Origin: SURF-24 sp964537965 | GTDB taxonomy: Bacteria > Bacteroidota > Ignavibacteria > Ignavibacteriales > SURF-24 | Assembly: GCA_964537965.1 (NCBI GenBank) | Contig: CAZIDB010000041.1 | Coordinates: forward strand, 1-26,055 | Direction of reading: 5' to 3' | DNA length: 26,055 nt | In this document: positions 1-8,600 of the stretch, one piece after another | Layout: each line of letters starts with the position of its first letter | Position numbering within the stretch: the first letter of the stretch is position 1 | Notes under the pieces: generated by a model | What the model was told of the DNA's origin: nothing | Seen by the model: only the letters and a program-made list of their open reading frames with translations | Database searches by the model: none | Program-made: the position numbers and the translations under genes

Positions 1-738
1 AATATAACCGACACCGATAAATGCAGGGCTAACAGCAGGTGAACTTAAAAGCATTCCACCTTGAGCAACAGCCTGAGGAACAGTTTCCGGAGATTTATTT
101 ACTAATTCCTGGTTACGTGAAAAGAAGATTGTATTCTTTGTAAAAGCAATAAAGTGTTCCCACGAAGCGGCAAAGAATTTAAATTGTCTTAACACTTCTA
201 TTAAAGCACCAACGCCCATCATCTGGAATAAGAACTTTGCACCCGATCCACCAGCTCTTCCTGCTTTATGAATTTCTGATGCAGCTACAGATTCAGGAAA
301 CGGAAGTTCTGCATCTTCAACCATCACTCTTCTTAATAATGCAACGAACATAATACCAAGAATACCGCCGGCAAACATAATTGCTGTTGCCTGTACATAA
401 TGCGAGAACGAACTGAAGTCGTTAGACCATAATCCTGAAATGTAAAAAGCCGGGATAGTAAATATTGCGCCGGCAGCTACTGATTCACCAATTGAACCAA
501 CAGTACGAACAAAATTCTCCTCGAGAATGGAGCCTTTCATTAATTTAAGAATTGCCATCCCAATAACTGCAGCAGGATATGTTGCAGCTATTGTCATTCC
601 TGCTTTTAAACCCAAGTAAGCATTTGCTGCTCCTAATACCACAGCCATAACCAAACCGATAATTAAACCACGTATAGTAAATTCAATCATGTTTGTTTCC
701 GGTGAGACAAATGGTACAAACTTTTTCTGCTCTGCCAT
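1..738 (-). CDS. OPT family oligopeptide transporter, N-terminal part (3' end outside window)
   Basis: Reading the minus strand from ATG at 738 gives 246 open codons running off the window edge. The product starts MAEQKKFVPFVSPE and then shows hydrophobic segments and the motif GAANAYLGLKAGMTIAATYPA, typical of the first membrane segments of prokaryotic OPT (oligopeptide/metal-chelate) transporters. Further on come SIGESVAAGAIFTIPA and ELPFPESVAASEIHKAG, also family hallmarks. The family usually has 600 or more residues, so well under half is visible. It is an inner-membrane, proton-driven importer; the substrate cannot be told from this fragment. The start is supported by AAGGAG five bases upstream of ATG, and a good promoter lies about 60 bases further upstream, so it is probably transcribed separately from the genes behind it. 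Confidence 0.88.
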   Translation of the reverse strand, partial: MAEQKKFVPFVSPETNMIEFTIRGLIIGLVMAVVLGAANAYLGLKAGMTIAATYPAAVIGMAILKLMKGSILEENFVRTVGSIGESVAAGAIFTIPAFYISGLWSNDFSSFSHYVQATAIMFAGGILGIMFVALLRRVMVEDAELPFPESVAASEIHKAGRAGGSGAKFLFQMMGVGALIEVLRQFKFFAASWEHFIAFTKNTIFFSRNQELVNKSPETVPQAVAQGGMLLSSPAVSPAFIGVGYI

Positions 739-797
739 TATTTCTCCTTTTGAATATGAGTACTAAATTTTATCTATTATGTTAAAAATTTGCCTGC

Positions 798-826
798 AAT
801 ATAAGTATGTTTTTTAAGCTGTTCAA
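798..826 (-). promoter_or_regulatory. sigma70-type promoter for the OPT transporter
   Basis: On the minus strand TTGAAC (826-821) and TATATT (803-798) are separated by exactly 17 bases. The site lies 60 bases upstream of the OPT start codon in the only sizeable gap before that gene. It is a sequence match only. Confidence 0.55.
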
Positions 827-843
827 CCACTATTTTCGATCGT

Positions 844-870
844 AAAAAACTATATTCCATGGTAAATAGT
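844..870 (-). terminator. possible weak Rho-independent terminator
   Basis: Just after the stop of the 57-residue ORF, the minus strand has an imperfect hairpin (outer stem ACTAT/ATAGT, inner CC/GG) running directly into six Ts. The stem is weak and has mismatches. Its position between an operon end and a separate promoter makes a terminator plausible. Confidence 0.3.
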
Positions 871-872
871 GA

Positions 873-1046
873 TTACTTTTGAACCTGGGATTTATCCTCT
901 TTCTTATCCTTGTAGATACTGTCCCTGCCAAGTCGTTCTTTTTTATCCACCCATTTGTCAATCTTCATTACAATCAAAGTAAAGATACCAAGACCTATCA
1001 ATAATAAAATAGTAACAACAATAAAAACGATTGTGTAAAGGCTCAT
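873..1046 (-). CDS. small single-pass membrane protein (57 aa), unknown function
   Basis: ATG at 1046 opens a 57-codon frame ending in TAA. Residues 4-27 (YTIVFIVVTILLLIGLGIF and on) form one long hydrophobic segment. The remaining half is highly charged and lysine-rich (KIDKWVDKKERLGRD), so the predicted form is an N-terminal membrane anchor with a cytoplasmic basic tail. AAGGA lies a suitable distance upstream. It starts 28 bases after the stop of the TIGR02757 gene on the same strand and so looks like the last gene of the CPBP-pdxJ run. I do not recognise the family. It resembles small cytochrome-oxidase-assembly or transporter-accessory proteins in size only, and no motif supports that. 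Confidence 0.6.
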   Translation of the reverse strand: MSLYTIVFIVVTILLLIGLGIFTLIVMKIDKWVDKKERLGRDSIYKDKKEDKSQVQK

Positions 1047-1074
1047 TTCATTAGTCCTTGTTAGAAAAATTATT

Positions 1075-1860
1075 TTAGAATTCCATATTTCTCATACCGA
1101 TATGACAGATTGCAAAATCATATTTCACGGGATCAACCGGATCATATTTTTTCAGGTTTTCAGTTATCTCTTCTGCCATTAACCAGGAAGCAGTTTTGCG
1201 TGTTGTTAGTTTCAATTCTTTACAAATTCGTGCAACGTGTGTATCCACAGGAATTACTAACTGGCTTGTAGAAATCTCACTCCATAATCCAAAATCGAGT
1301 TCATCTTTTCTAATCATCCAGCGTAAAAACAGATTCATCCTTTTACATGCACTTCCCTTTAACGGATCAGGAAACATAAATTTCAATCCGGCGGTTATCA
1401 AAGTTTCATCAGAACAATGAGAACATAAATTGATTAAATTAACTACAAAACTTGAAATGGAATTTTTAAGGTTCTTCTCATCTTCAAAATAGTAAAGAAG
1501 GAAGAGTTGCTTAATACTGCCGTAATTCAAAATAACTTTATTCAGTATTCCAAAAAGTGAAATGATATCCTTGTCTGTATAAAATCTATGCTTAAGATCT
1601 TTAAAATATTTATGATCTTTCCTGCCGAAGTTCTGAATAAATTCATATGGATGACGTGTAATACTCTTCTCCAAACCGGTAAGTGTATTCAATATTTGTT
1701 TTATATTTCCGTAAGCAAATACTGAAGCGATAAAAGCTGTAAGTTCAATATCTCTTTCATCATTAAACTTATGCGGCAACTCCAGGGGATCAGGAGAAAG
1801 TCTTTCCCTGCAGAAGAAATGATAATGGTAATCTAATTTTCGTTTAAGAGATAGATTCAT
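1075..1860 (-). CDS. TIGR02757 / DUF2400 family protein
   Basis: This 261-residue protein matches the conserved TIGR02757 pattern: an N-terminal ERDIELTAFIASVFAYGN block (36-52), a central KRMNLFLRWMIRKDELDFGLW block (173-193), then VIPVDTHVARICKELKL (202-218) and a terminal DPVKYDFAICHIGM (243-256). The PVDTHVARI stretch resembles the segment around the catalytic Asp of HhH-GPD DNA glycosylases such as endonuclease III, so a distant nucleic-acid-related fold is possible. No biochemical function is established as far as I know. Its ATG shares four bases (ATGA) with the pdxJ stop, which points to translational coupling. No clear iron-sulphur cysteine cluster follows the DTH motif. Confidence 0.8.
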   Translation of the reverse strand: MNLSLKRKLDYHYHFFCRERLSPDPLELPHKFNDERDIELTAFIASVFAYGNIKQILNTLTGLEKSITRHPYEFIQNFGRKDHKYFKDLKHRFYTDKDIISLFGILNKVILNYGSIKQLFLLYYFEDEKNLKNSISSFVVNLINLCSHCSDETLITAGLKFMFPDPLKGSACKRMNLFLRWMIRKDELDFGLWSEISTSQLVIPVDTHVARICKELKLTTRKTASWLMAEEITENLKKYDPVDPVKYDFAICHIGMRNMEF

Positions 1861-2573
1861 TTAGATTGAATAATTTTTTGCATTTCCTGAATAGCTTCCT
1901 TCAGCCCAACAATTACGGCTCTTGCAAGAATGGCATGACCAATGCTCACTTCGTCAATTTCCGCAACCTGAATCATCTGCTTCATATTAATATAATTAAG
2001 GCCGTGGCCTGCGTTTACTCCCAGCCCTAATTTTTTCGCATGCTTAGCCGCAAGTCTAACTCTGTCCAACTCATCAAACTGATCTTCTTCTGAAACAGCA
2101 TTTGCAAAAGTACCGGTGTGAATCTCAATAAAATCCGCATTGATTTCAGCAGCAGCATTTATCTGGTCAATATCCGGTTCTATGAACAAAGAAACAGCAA
2201 TTTCAGCTTTGTGCAGTTCTTTGATAGCGGAAGATAATCTTTCGATGTCATCTATTACATTTATTCCACCTTCCGTAGTTAACTCCTGGCGTTTTTCCGG
2301 AACGATTGTAGCTAACTCCGGTTGAACATCGCAGGCAATTTTAATAATCTCCGGTACTGCTGCCATTTCAAGATCAAGCTTGGTTGTAATCAGTTCCCTT
2401 AATAAACGAACATCTCTTTCGTTTATGTGTCGCCTGTCTTCTCTAAGGTGTACAACAATACCATCAACACCAACCTGCTCTGCCAACAATGCGGCAGTTA
2501 CAGGGTCAGGCTGGGTTTCACCTCTTGCATTTCTTAATGTTGCAACGTGATCGATATTTAAACATAACCTCAT
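1857..2573 (-). CDS. pdxJ: pyridoxine 5'-phosphate synthase
   Basis: PdxJ condenses 1-deoxy-D-xylulose 5-phosphate with 3-amino-2-oxopropyl phosphate to make pyridoxine 5'-phosphate, the last ring-forming step of the DXP-dependent vitamin B6 route. It is a cytosolic TIM-barrel enzyme. The 238-residue length is normal. Diagnostic stretches are LNIDHVATLRNARG (5-18), GVDGIVVHLREDRRHI (35-50, with the active-site His and the phosphate-handling Arg residues), LDLEMAA with the catalytic Glu near 69, and GLGVNAGHGLNY, which carries the late active-site His. AGGAG precedes the ATG. The gene sits 11 bases after the CPBP protease gene and overlaps the following TIGR02757 gene by 4 bases, so all three are probably co-transcribed. 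Confidence 0.96.
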   Translation of the reverse strand: MRLCLNIDHVATLRNARGETQPDPVTAALLAEQVGVDGIVVHLREDRRHINERDVRLLRELITTKLDLEMAAVPEIIKIACDVQPELATIVPEKRQELTTEGGINVIDDIERLSSAIKELHKAEIAVSLFIEPDIDQINAAAEINADFIEIHTGTFANAVSEEDQFDELDRVRLAAKHAKKLGLGVNAGHGLNYINMKQMIQVAEIDEVSIGHAILARAVIVGLKEAIQEMQKIIQSK

Positions 2574-2584
2574 AATTATTTCTC

Positions 2585-3385
2585 CTATTTCCCAATTAAA
2601 TTAAATAAAGATTCAATTCCTGCTCCAAACTCATTTGCACGAAATCTAATTACTGAAAACAAATCAATAAAAAATATTAATTCGAAGTGTAAAATAACGC
2701 CGTATAAAATTGTTCTTGTTTTTATAGCAATAATTCCTAAAATTATTCCGCCGGCAATAGCGCTAAAAGTCTCAATAGCCGGTTTACCGTTATGTAAAAT
2801 AACGAAAGGAATTGTTTGAATAAAGACAGCATACCAACCAAATTTTTGTTCTAAACCGAACAGCATATATCCCCGCCATAAAAATTCCCAGGCAAAGATG
2901 TAACCAAACAGTATCAATTCAAAAACAATAAACCAGTTCCAGTTGTATTTCGCTTCAAACAAAACGGGATGAGTTAAACTTATTGACTCAATGGAAGTGA
3001 TGAACCAGGAAATTACCAGGATTAACAATAATGCTGGCAAAAGATATTTCCATCTGTCATAAACTTGAATGGATTTTATGCCATACTGTTGTAGTTTCTC
3101 TTTAAAAATGAATTTGATTATAAGCCATGGGAAAATAAAGAAGCAGCAAAAGTCGCCAACAATCCAATAAAGATTTTCACATAAACTAATAACCGAAGTT
3201 TCGCCGGTCAGATTTTGGACTTCAGAGCGAAAGAATTCTCTTGAAACGTAGTAGTAGGATATTGTCTGGAATACAAGGATACTGACCAGAATTATTACAA
3301 TCTTCTTATCTAATTTTTTAAGTTCAGCAATAATTTCAGAAAGCCATTTCTTCATAATAAAGAATTTTGTCCTCGAATAATCCAT
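2585..3385 (-). CDS. CPBP family intramembrane metalloprotease (CAAX protease / Abi type)
   Basis: The 266-residue protein has several hydrophobic segments (about 29-47, 75-94, 113-133, 150-165, 183-197, 206-221 and 226-245). It carries the ordered CPBP motifs: ExxxR at Glu167-Arg171 (EFLWRGY), FxxxH at Phe194-His198, and a third His at 233. The first Glu of the usual EExxxR pair is replaced by Trp166. Family members are membrane-embedded glutamate-type proteases acting on prenylated or other membrane proteins; the substrate is unknown here. The start is uncertain. ATG at 3385 has no clear ribosome site, and Met11 (ATG at 3355) could be the true start, although its nearest GAGG is rather far upstream. 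It is the first gene of the run leading into pdxJ and is divergent from groES. Confidence 0.8.
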   Translation of the reverse strand: MDYSRTKFFIMKKWLSEIIAELKKLDKKIVIILVSILVFQTISYYYVSREFFRSEVQNLTGETSVISLCENLYWIVGDFCCFFIFPWLIIKFIFKEKLQQYGIKSIQVYDRWKYLLPALLLILVISWFITSIESISLTHPVLFEAKYNWNWFIVFELILFGYIFAWEFLWRGYMLFGLEQKFGWYAVFIQTIPFVILHNGKPAIETFSAIAGGIILGIIAIKTRTILYGVILHFELIFFIDLFSVIRFRANEFGAGIESLFNLIGK

Positions 3386-3434
3386 AACACAGCAGTTCTA
3401 AATTAAAGATTATCTCAATAATTTTTTTAACTTC

Positions 3435-3461
3435 TTGACAAATTTTTGCAACTTTTATAAT
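3435..3461 (+). promoter_or_regulatory. groESL promoter
   Basis: A perfect TTGACA (3435-3440) and a perfect TATAAT (3456-3461) lie 15 bases apart, immediately before the CIRCE operator. The spacing is 2 bases shorter than ideal, which may weaken basal transcription. Confidence 0.65.
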
Positions 3462-3488
3462 TTAGCACTTGTTAAATGAGAGTGCTAA
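3462..3488 (+). promoter_or_regulatory. CIRCE operator (HrcA binding site)
   Basis: The sequence TTAGCACTT, a 9-base spacer and GAGTGCTAA match the CIRCE inverted repeat (consensus TTAGCACTC-N9-GAGTGCTAA) with one mismatch in the left arm. It abuts the -10 box and covers the expected transcription start, as expected for repression by HrcA. An hrcA gene must lie elsewhere because none is in the window. Confidence 0.93.
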
Positions 3489-3530
3489 CAAAAAGATAAT
3501 TTCTAATAACATTAAAATCAGGAGGCTTAA

Positions 3531-3830
3531 ATGGCAAAATTTAAGATTCAACCTCTCGCAGACAGAGTTATTGTTAAAGCTGCTGAGGCTGAAGAAAAAA
3601 CAAAAGGTGGAATCATTCTACCAGATACTGCAAAAGAAAAACCTATTGAAGGTACCGTAATAGCTGTTGGTTCCGGGAAACAAACTGATGACGGTAAAGT
3701 TATTCCTCTTACTGTAAAAGCAGGAGACAAAGTTCTTTATGGCAAATACTCAGGAACCGAAGTCCGGGTTGATGAAGAAGAATATTTAATTATGCGCGAA
3801 AGCGATATTTTCGGTATAGTAACAAAATAA
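3531..3830 (+). CDS. groES: co-chaperonin GroES (Cpn10)
   Basis: GroES caps the GroEL chamber as a heptameric lid during ATP-driven protein folding in the cytoplasm. The 99-residue protein begins KIQPLADRVIVKAAEAEEKTKGGI, has the mobile-loop region around residues 17-35 (GGIILPDTAKEKP), and contains GDKVLYGKYSGTEV and the closing EEYLIMRESDIFGIV. Length and pattern are normal. AGGAGG lies seven bases before the ATG. The CIRCE operator and promoter are directly upstream, and groEL follows after 11 bases, giving the classic two-gene heat-shock operon. Confidence 0.98.
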   Translation: MAKFKIQPLADRVIVKAAEAEEKTKGGIILPDTAKEKPIEGTVIAVGSGKQTDDGKVIPLTVKAGDKVLYGKYSGTEVRVDEEEYLIMRESDIFGIVTK

Positions 3831-3841
3831 GTGAGGTAAAA

Positions 3842-5476
3842 ATGTCAGCAAAATTAATTGAATATAATACAGAGGCACGCGATGCCTTGAAAAAAGGTGT
3901 GGATAAATTAGCTAACGCTGTTAAAGCTACTTTGGGTCCAAAAGGAAGAAATGTAATTCTTGAAAAGAAATTCGGTGCGCCTACAGTAACAAAAGATGGC
4001 GTAACAGTAGCAAAAGAAATTGAATTAGAACACCCGATTGAAAATATGGGTGCTCAGATGGTTCGCGAAGTTGCTTCAAAAACCAGTGATGTTGCCGGTG
4101 ACGGAACAACAACAGCTACTGTTCTTGCCCAGGCAATCTACAGAGAAGGTTTAAAAAACGTTGTTGCCGGTGCTAATCCTATGGATTTGAAAAGAGGAAT
4201 TGACCTCGCTGTTACGAAAGTTATTGAATACCTGAAATCAATCAGCAAAAATGTTGAAGATAGAAATGAAATTGCACAGGTTGGAACAATCTCTGCCAAC
4301 AACGATAAATCAATTGGTGATTTAATTGCACAGGCAATGGATAAAGTTGGTAAAGACGGTGTTATTACTGTTGAAGAAGCAAAAGGTATGGATACCGCAC
4401 TTGATATAGTTGAAGGTATGCAGTTCGACCGTGGTTACATCTCTCCTTACTTTGTAACCAATGCAGAATCAATGGAATCAGAACTCGAAGATCCTTACAT
4501 CCTTATCCACGATAAAAAAATCTCCGCAATGAAAGATCTTCTTCCTATACTCGAAAAAGTTGCACAACAAGGAAGAGGTTTATTAATCATTGCAGAAGAT
4601 CTTGAAGGTGAAGCTCTTGCAACTCTTGTTGTAAATAAATTAAGAGGAACCTTAAAAGTTTCTGCTGTTAAGGCTCCTGGATTTGGCGACAGAAGAAAAG
4701 CAATGTTAGAAGATATTGCAATTCTTACAGATGGTACCGTTATTTCTGAAGAACGCGGATTCAAATTAGAAAATGCTACTCTTCAGTATTTAGGTCGCGC
4801 TAAGAAAGTTAAGATTGACAAAGACAACACTACAATAGTTGAAGGTGCAGGTAAAGCTGATGATATTAAGAAAAGAATAAATGAAATTAAAGTTCAGATT
4901 GAAAAGACAACTTCAGATTATGATAAAGAAAAATTACAGGAAAGATTAGCAAAACTTTCCGGTGGCGTTGCTGTTCTTAAAATTGGTGCTGCTACAGAAG
5001 TTGCAATGAAAGAAAAGAAAGCCCGCGTTGAAGATGCTTTACATGCTACTCGTGCTGCAGTTGAGGAAGGTATTGTTCCTGGTGGTGGTGTTGCTTTTGT
5101 TAGAGCAATAAACGTATTAGATAAGCTTGAAGGTGAAAACATTGATCAGACAACAGGAATAAAAATCATACAGAAATCTTTGGAAGAACCGCTTAAACAG
5201 ATTGTTGGAAATGCCGGTTTAGAAGGCGCTGTTGTATTAAACAGAGTTAAAGAAGGAAAAGATGATTTCGGTTTCAACGCACAGACTGAAACCTACGAAA
5301 ACCTGTTTAAGACCGGTGTTATAGATCCGACTAAAGTATCCAGAACTGCATTGGAAAATGCGGCATCAGTTTCATCATTATTGTTAACTACGGAAGCTGT
5401 AGTTTACGAGAAGAAAGAAGCTGAAAAAGCAATGCCTGCAATGCCTCCTGGCGGTATGGGCGGAATGGATTATTAA
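3842..5476 (+). CDS. groEL: chaperonin GroEL (Cpn60)
   Basis: GroEL forms the tetradecameric folding chamber that works with GroES. The 544-residue length is typical. Visible hallmarks are KATLGPKGRNVILE (28-41), Asp52 in VTKDGVTVAKE, the ATP-binding DGTTTATVLAQ with Asp87, the conserved AAVEEGIVPGGGVA signature, and the flexible C-terminal tail rich in Gly and Met (MPPGGMGGMDY). The hydrophobic apical-domain region is intact and no frameshift is seen. GAGG precedes the ATG. The gene is co-transcribed with groES under CIRCE control and followed 36 bases after the stop by a strong terminator. Confidence 0.99.
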   Translation: MSAKLIEYNTEARDALKKGVDKLANAVKATLGPKGRNVILEKKFGAPTVTKDGVTVAKEIELEHPIENMGAQMVREVASKTSDVAGDGTTTATVLAQAIYREGLKNVVAGANPMDLKRGIDLAVTKVIEYLKSISKNVEDRNEIAQVGTISANNDKSIGDLIAQAMDKVGKDGVITVEEAKGMDTALDIVEGMQFDRGYISPYFVTNAESMESELEDPYILIHDKKISAMKDLLPILEKVAQQGRGLLIIAEDLEGEALATLVVNKLRGTLKVSAVKAPGFGDRRKAMLEDIAILTDGTVISEERGFKLENATLQYLGRAKKVKIDKDNTTIVEGAGKADDIKKRINEIKVQIEKTTSDYDKEKLQERLAKLSGGVAVLKIGAATEVAMKEKKARVEDALHATRAAVEEGIVPGGGVAFVRAINVLDKLEGENIDQTTGIKIIQKSLEEPLKQIVGNAGLEGAVVLNRVKEGKDDFGFNAQTETYENLFKTGVIDPTKVSRTALENAASVSSLLLTTEAVVYEKKEAEKAMPAMPPGGMGGMDY

Positions 5477-5511
5477 TAGAAAAGGCTTAGGCTGAGGCTA
5501 AGATTAGAAAG

Positions 5512-5541
5512 AAAGGCGAAGTATTTACTTCGCCTTTTTTT
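5512..5541 (+). terminator. Rho-independent terminator of groESL
   Basis: A long perfect stem, AAAGGCGAAG/CTTCGCCTTT, closes a short loop and runs into seven Ts, 35 bases after the groEL stop. On the minus strand the same stem is followed by TTTCTTTCT, so it may also stop transcripts coming from the 5571-9495 genes. Confidence 0.9.
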
Positions 5542-5570
5542 GTGAATTGAGCAACGCTCGAAATTAACTT

Positions 5571-5663
5571 CTAACTTAATATATAAACCTGGCAACTTAT
5601 TAGAGCTAAAAATAAAGTTGTCAGTATACTTATCAGGAAAAACAATTCTGCTTTTTTTGTCAT
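5571..5663 (-). CDS. possible 30-residue membrane or lipoprotein-like small ORF
   Basis: ATG at 5663 is preceded by GAGG seven bases upstream and opens 30 codons to TAG. The peptide begins MTKKAELFFLISILTTLFLA and goes on through LISC to a six-residue tail. A short basic start, a hydrophobic core and L-I-S-C resemble a lipoprotein signal sequence with almost nothing after the cysteine. It lies 34 bases downstream of the T9SS protein gene on the same strand and ends just before the shared terminator. It could be a genuine micro-protein, the remnant of a lipoprotein gene, or chance. The ribosome site and the composition favour translation. Confidence 0.35.
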   Translation of the reverse strand: MTKKAELFFLISILTTLFLALISCQVYILS

Positions 5664-5697
5664 ATTTACCTCATCAATTATTTTAACGGTTGAATGA

Positions 5698-8600
5698 TTA
5701 CTTAAGCAGCATCATTTTTCTTGTAAATATTTTCTCTCCTGTAACAATTCTGTAAATGTAAGTACCGCTGCCTACTTTCATTCCGTAATTGTTTTCTCCG
5801 TTCCATATAATTGAATGATGACCCTCATTTAATTCGCCTTCAAATAAAGTAACTACTTCCCTGCCTAAAAGATCATATACTTTTAATGTTGTATGTGAAT
5901 TAACCGGCAGACCGAACGAGATAGTTGTACTTGGATTAAATGGATTTGGATAATTCTGACTTAACTCAAATTCCTTTGGAATACTTATTTCTTTTTGCTG
6001 CTCAACTGCAGTTGTTCCATTCTCACCAAATGATATTGATGGTCCGGCAACATCATTGTTATTGTTTATCCTGTATGAGGTAGTGATTGTAGCACCTACC
6101 GGGATTACACCATTCACAAATTTTAATGCAACACTTCCAGGATTCAGGTTACCATTTTCATAACTATTACTGTTGTAAATAAATTTAACCTGACCTGGTT
6201 TTGATTCAAACGCGTAGACAAAATTATTAACCTGGTTGCCTAATGAAAATGATTTATAATCAATCAGGTCTTTATTAAAGTAAAAAGTAACTTCAACATT
6301 TTTAACGGCAAAAGCATTTTCAATCTTGATTGGTAACTCGATAGAAGCTGTACCATCATATTGAGTATCTGCAATATTAACAATCCCATTGCCAGCAACC
6401 GGAGAGGCAGTTGATGTACCATTAATGAAATCATATATTTCATTAAGATCATCCATATCAACAATACCGTCTTCGTTAAAATCTGCATTTATTAATGCTT
6501 GCGGATCAGTCAACGGAGTTACACCGGCTAAATGATAAAGCAAAGCAAAAAAGTCATCCATTGTTACAACAGCATCAAGCGTAACGTCACCTTTATCCTG
6601 AATAGGACCGGGAGCATCTGTATAAGTAATTATTCCATCGATAGCGGAGAATTCTCCTGAAATTGAATTTCCCATAAAATCAGCATCAAGACCGGTAATC
6701 GAAGCAGAACCATCATTAGAATCAATAACTTTAAAACCAAGTTTGAACAATGATCCGTCTGAATAAATCGGAGTTAGTCCGTATCCCGAAAATGTAACAG
6801 TTCCGAGCGTTGCATCATTGTTCACATCAAGAAACCAACCAGCATCATTTATCAAACCATTTGAAATATAACCAAGGTATTCAAGTTTAGCGGGATCATA
6901 AGTATAAACTCCTTTAAGATAGTAATAAGGTGTTTCCTTGCAATCGATGTTCACGTTAAGGTAATAAGATGCGCCTTTGTAAACATTAAGTTTGCTTTCT
7001 AAAATTATTGTTTTATAGATTCCAAAATTCGATCCTGAGTAATCGACTAATCCTAATCCGGAGATGTCAATTTGATCAGCAATATAATTTCCAATTTCTG
7101 CAAATGAAGCAGCATTCATAAAATCATTATTCTGGGCATTAATATCTTCTGTTGCACCTAATGCGGGAAAATTGATTGCTCCATACCAAAACTCATAGAT
7201 GTACTTAATTGACCCGGCTAAAATCATATCCATCGCATCATTAATAAAACTTGAATTATTAATTTTTATTCCGCTTGGTTGTAAATTATTGAAACCACCT
7301 CCTAAACTACTCAGATCAATTCCATTTATTAGAATTGAATTAACGAACGACGGAAGCGTACTCTTAAAGTGTAAACCGTTAAATTCAGGATTTTCAATAG
7401 CTCCTGCAATAAACATTTGGCAAGGTTCTAAGGAAGGATTTGTAACCAAACCATTATCTACTAAATTAAAATCACCTTTAAAAACCGGTGAAGAGATTTT
7501 TGCCATAACCTGAGTGGAAATTCCATATATCATTGTTGCACTACTTTCCAACATTATTCCACAATATGAGTTCTGAATTATATCAACATTCCCGGTAAAA
7601 CTAAGATTGGAAATATTCTGGAATGTTCCATCTGGCGGGAGTGGTGAACCAACGAGGCTTAAGAAAAATATAAGACTGTTGATGGAGGATAAATGTATTC
7701 CATAATAGTTGTTGTTAAAATCTCCGCCTGTAAAAGACAATTCATCAGATAAGCAAATTAGTAACCCATCACCAAAATTACCCGAAGCATGTAAATTATT
7801 AAGACTGCCATTTGATACCTGGTCAAAGACAAATCCGGCGCCCATATAATCAATAGGCAGACCGCTCCCTATTGCACTGGGATTTCCATTGCCGGTAGCG
7901 GAAACATTACTAAATGTAAAATCGGTACAATTGTAAATCATCATACCTGCCATTAAATTATCACTTGAAACTACATTGGTTAACGTAATTCCATTGCTTG
8001 AAGTTATACTTAAGCCAAAACAACTTGAAGTAACATCTAATCCTGATATATTTAAATTGCCAACTCCGTTAAATAAACATCCGGAAAAGTAGACTAAACC
8101 ACTTGAAGCATAAAGCATATAATTATCAATGACTGTTACATCTTCAATAATGATATTATTCCTTGTATAGGCAATTAAAAGTGCGTTTGTTGGAGGTAGG
8201 ATAGCAGAATTAAAAGAGATTGTTAAACTCCTTACAACAACATCATTACTTTCAATTACTAAATACGGTATAGTTGAACTGCCGCTTCCTAAAAGTGTTA
8301 TTCCTTTATTTATTGTAACACCTTCATTGAATGAATCGTTGAGTAGCATAATTTCATCACCTGCTGTAGCTACAGTTAATGCGTACGCAACGGTGGCAAA
8401 GGGAGAAGTTTCTGTACCGGGATTGCCGTCATTACCGGAAACGGAAACATAATATCTTGTTGTAGCTACAAATTGTGCATCTATTGTATGATCAGCTACT
8501 ACATCAGTAAACGTGTAAGATGAAATTGTACCTTGCGAAACACCATCAACTAAAACATCTGATATTTTATAACCATCTTCAGGAGAAATATCAAATGTCT

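Noticed and set aside
3386..3434. Promoter for the CPBP-pdxJ run on the minus strand
   Set aside because: Several TTG-like and TA-rich hexamers exist, but none has acceptable spacing, so no site is called.
3469..3660. Plus-strand ORF starting in the CIRCE right arm
   Set aside because: It overlaps groES in another frame, covers the operator and leader, and has no protein-like features.
5484..5506. Inverted repeat CTTAG/CTAAG after groEL as a second terminator
   Set aside because: The stem is only five bases and no T-tract follows; the strong hairpin at 5512-5541 explains termination.
7199..7513. Plus-strand 104-residue ORF opposite the T9SS gene
   Set aside because: It is antisense to the beta-helix region of a clearly coding gene, with no ribosome site or recognisable domain.
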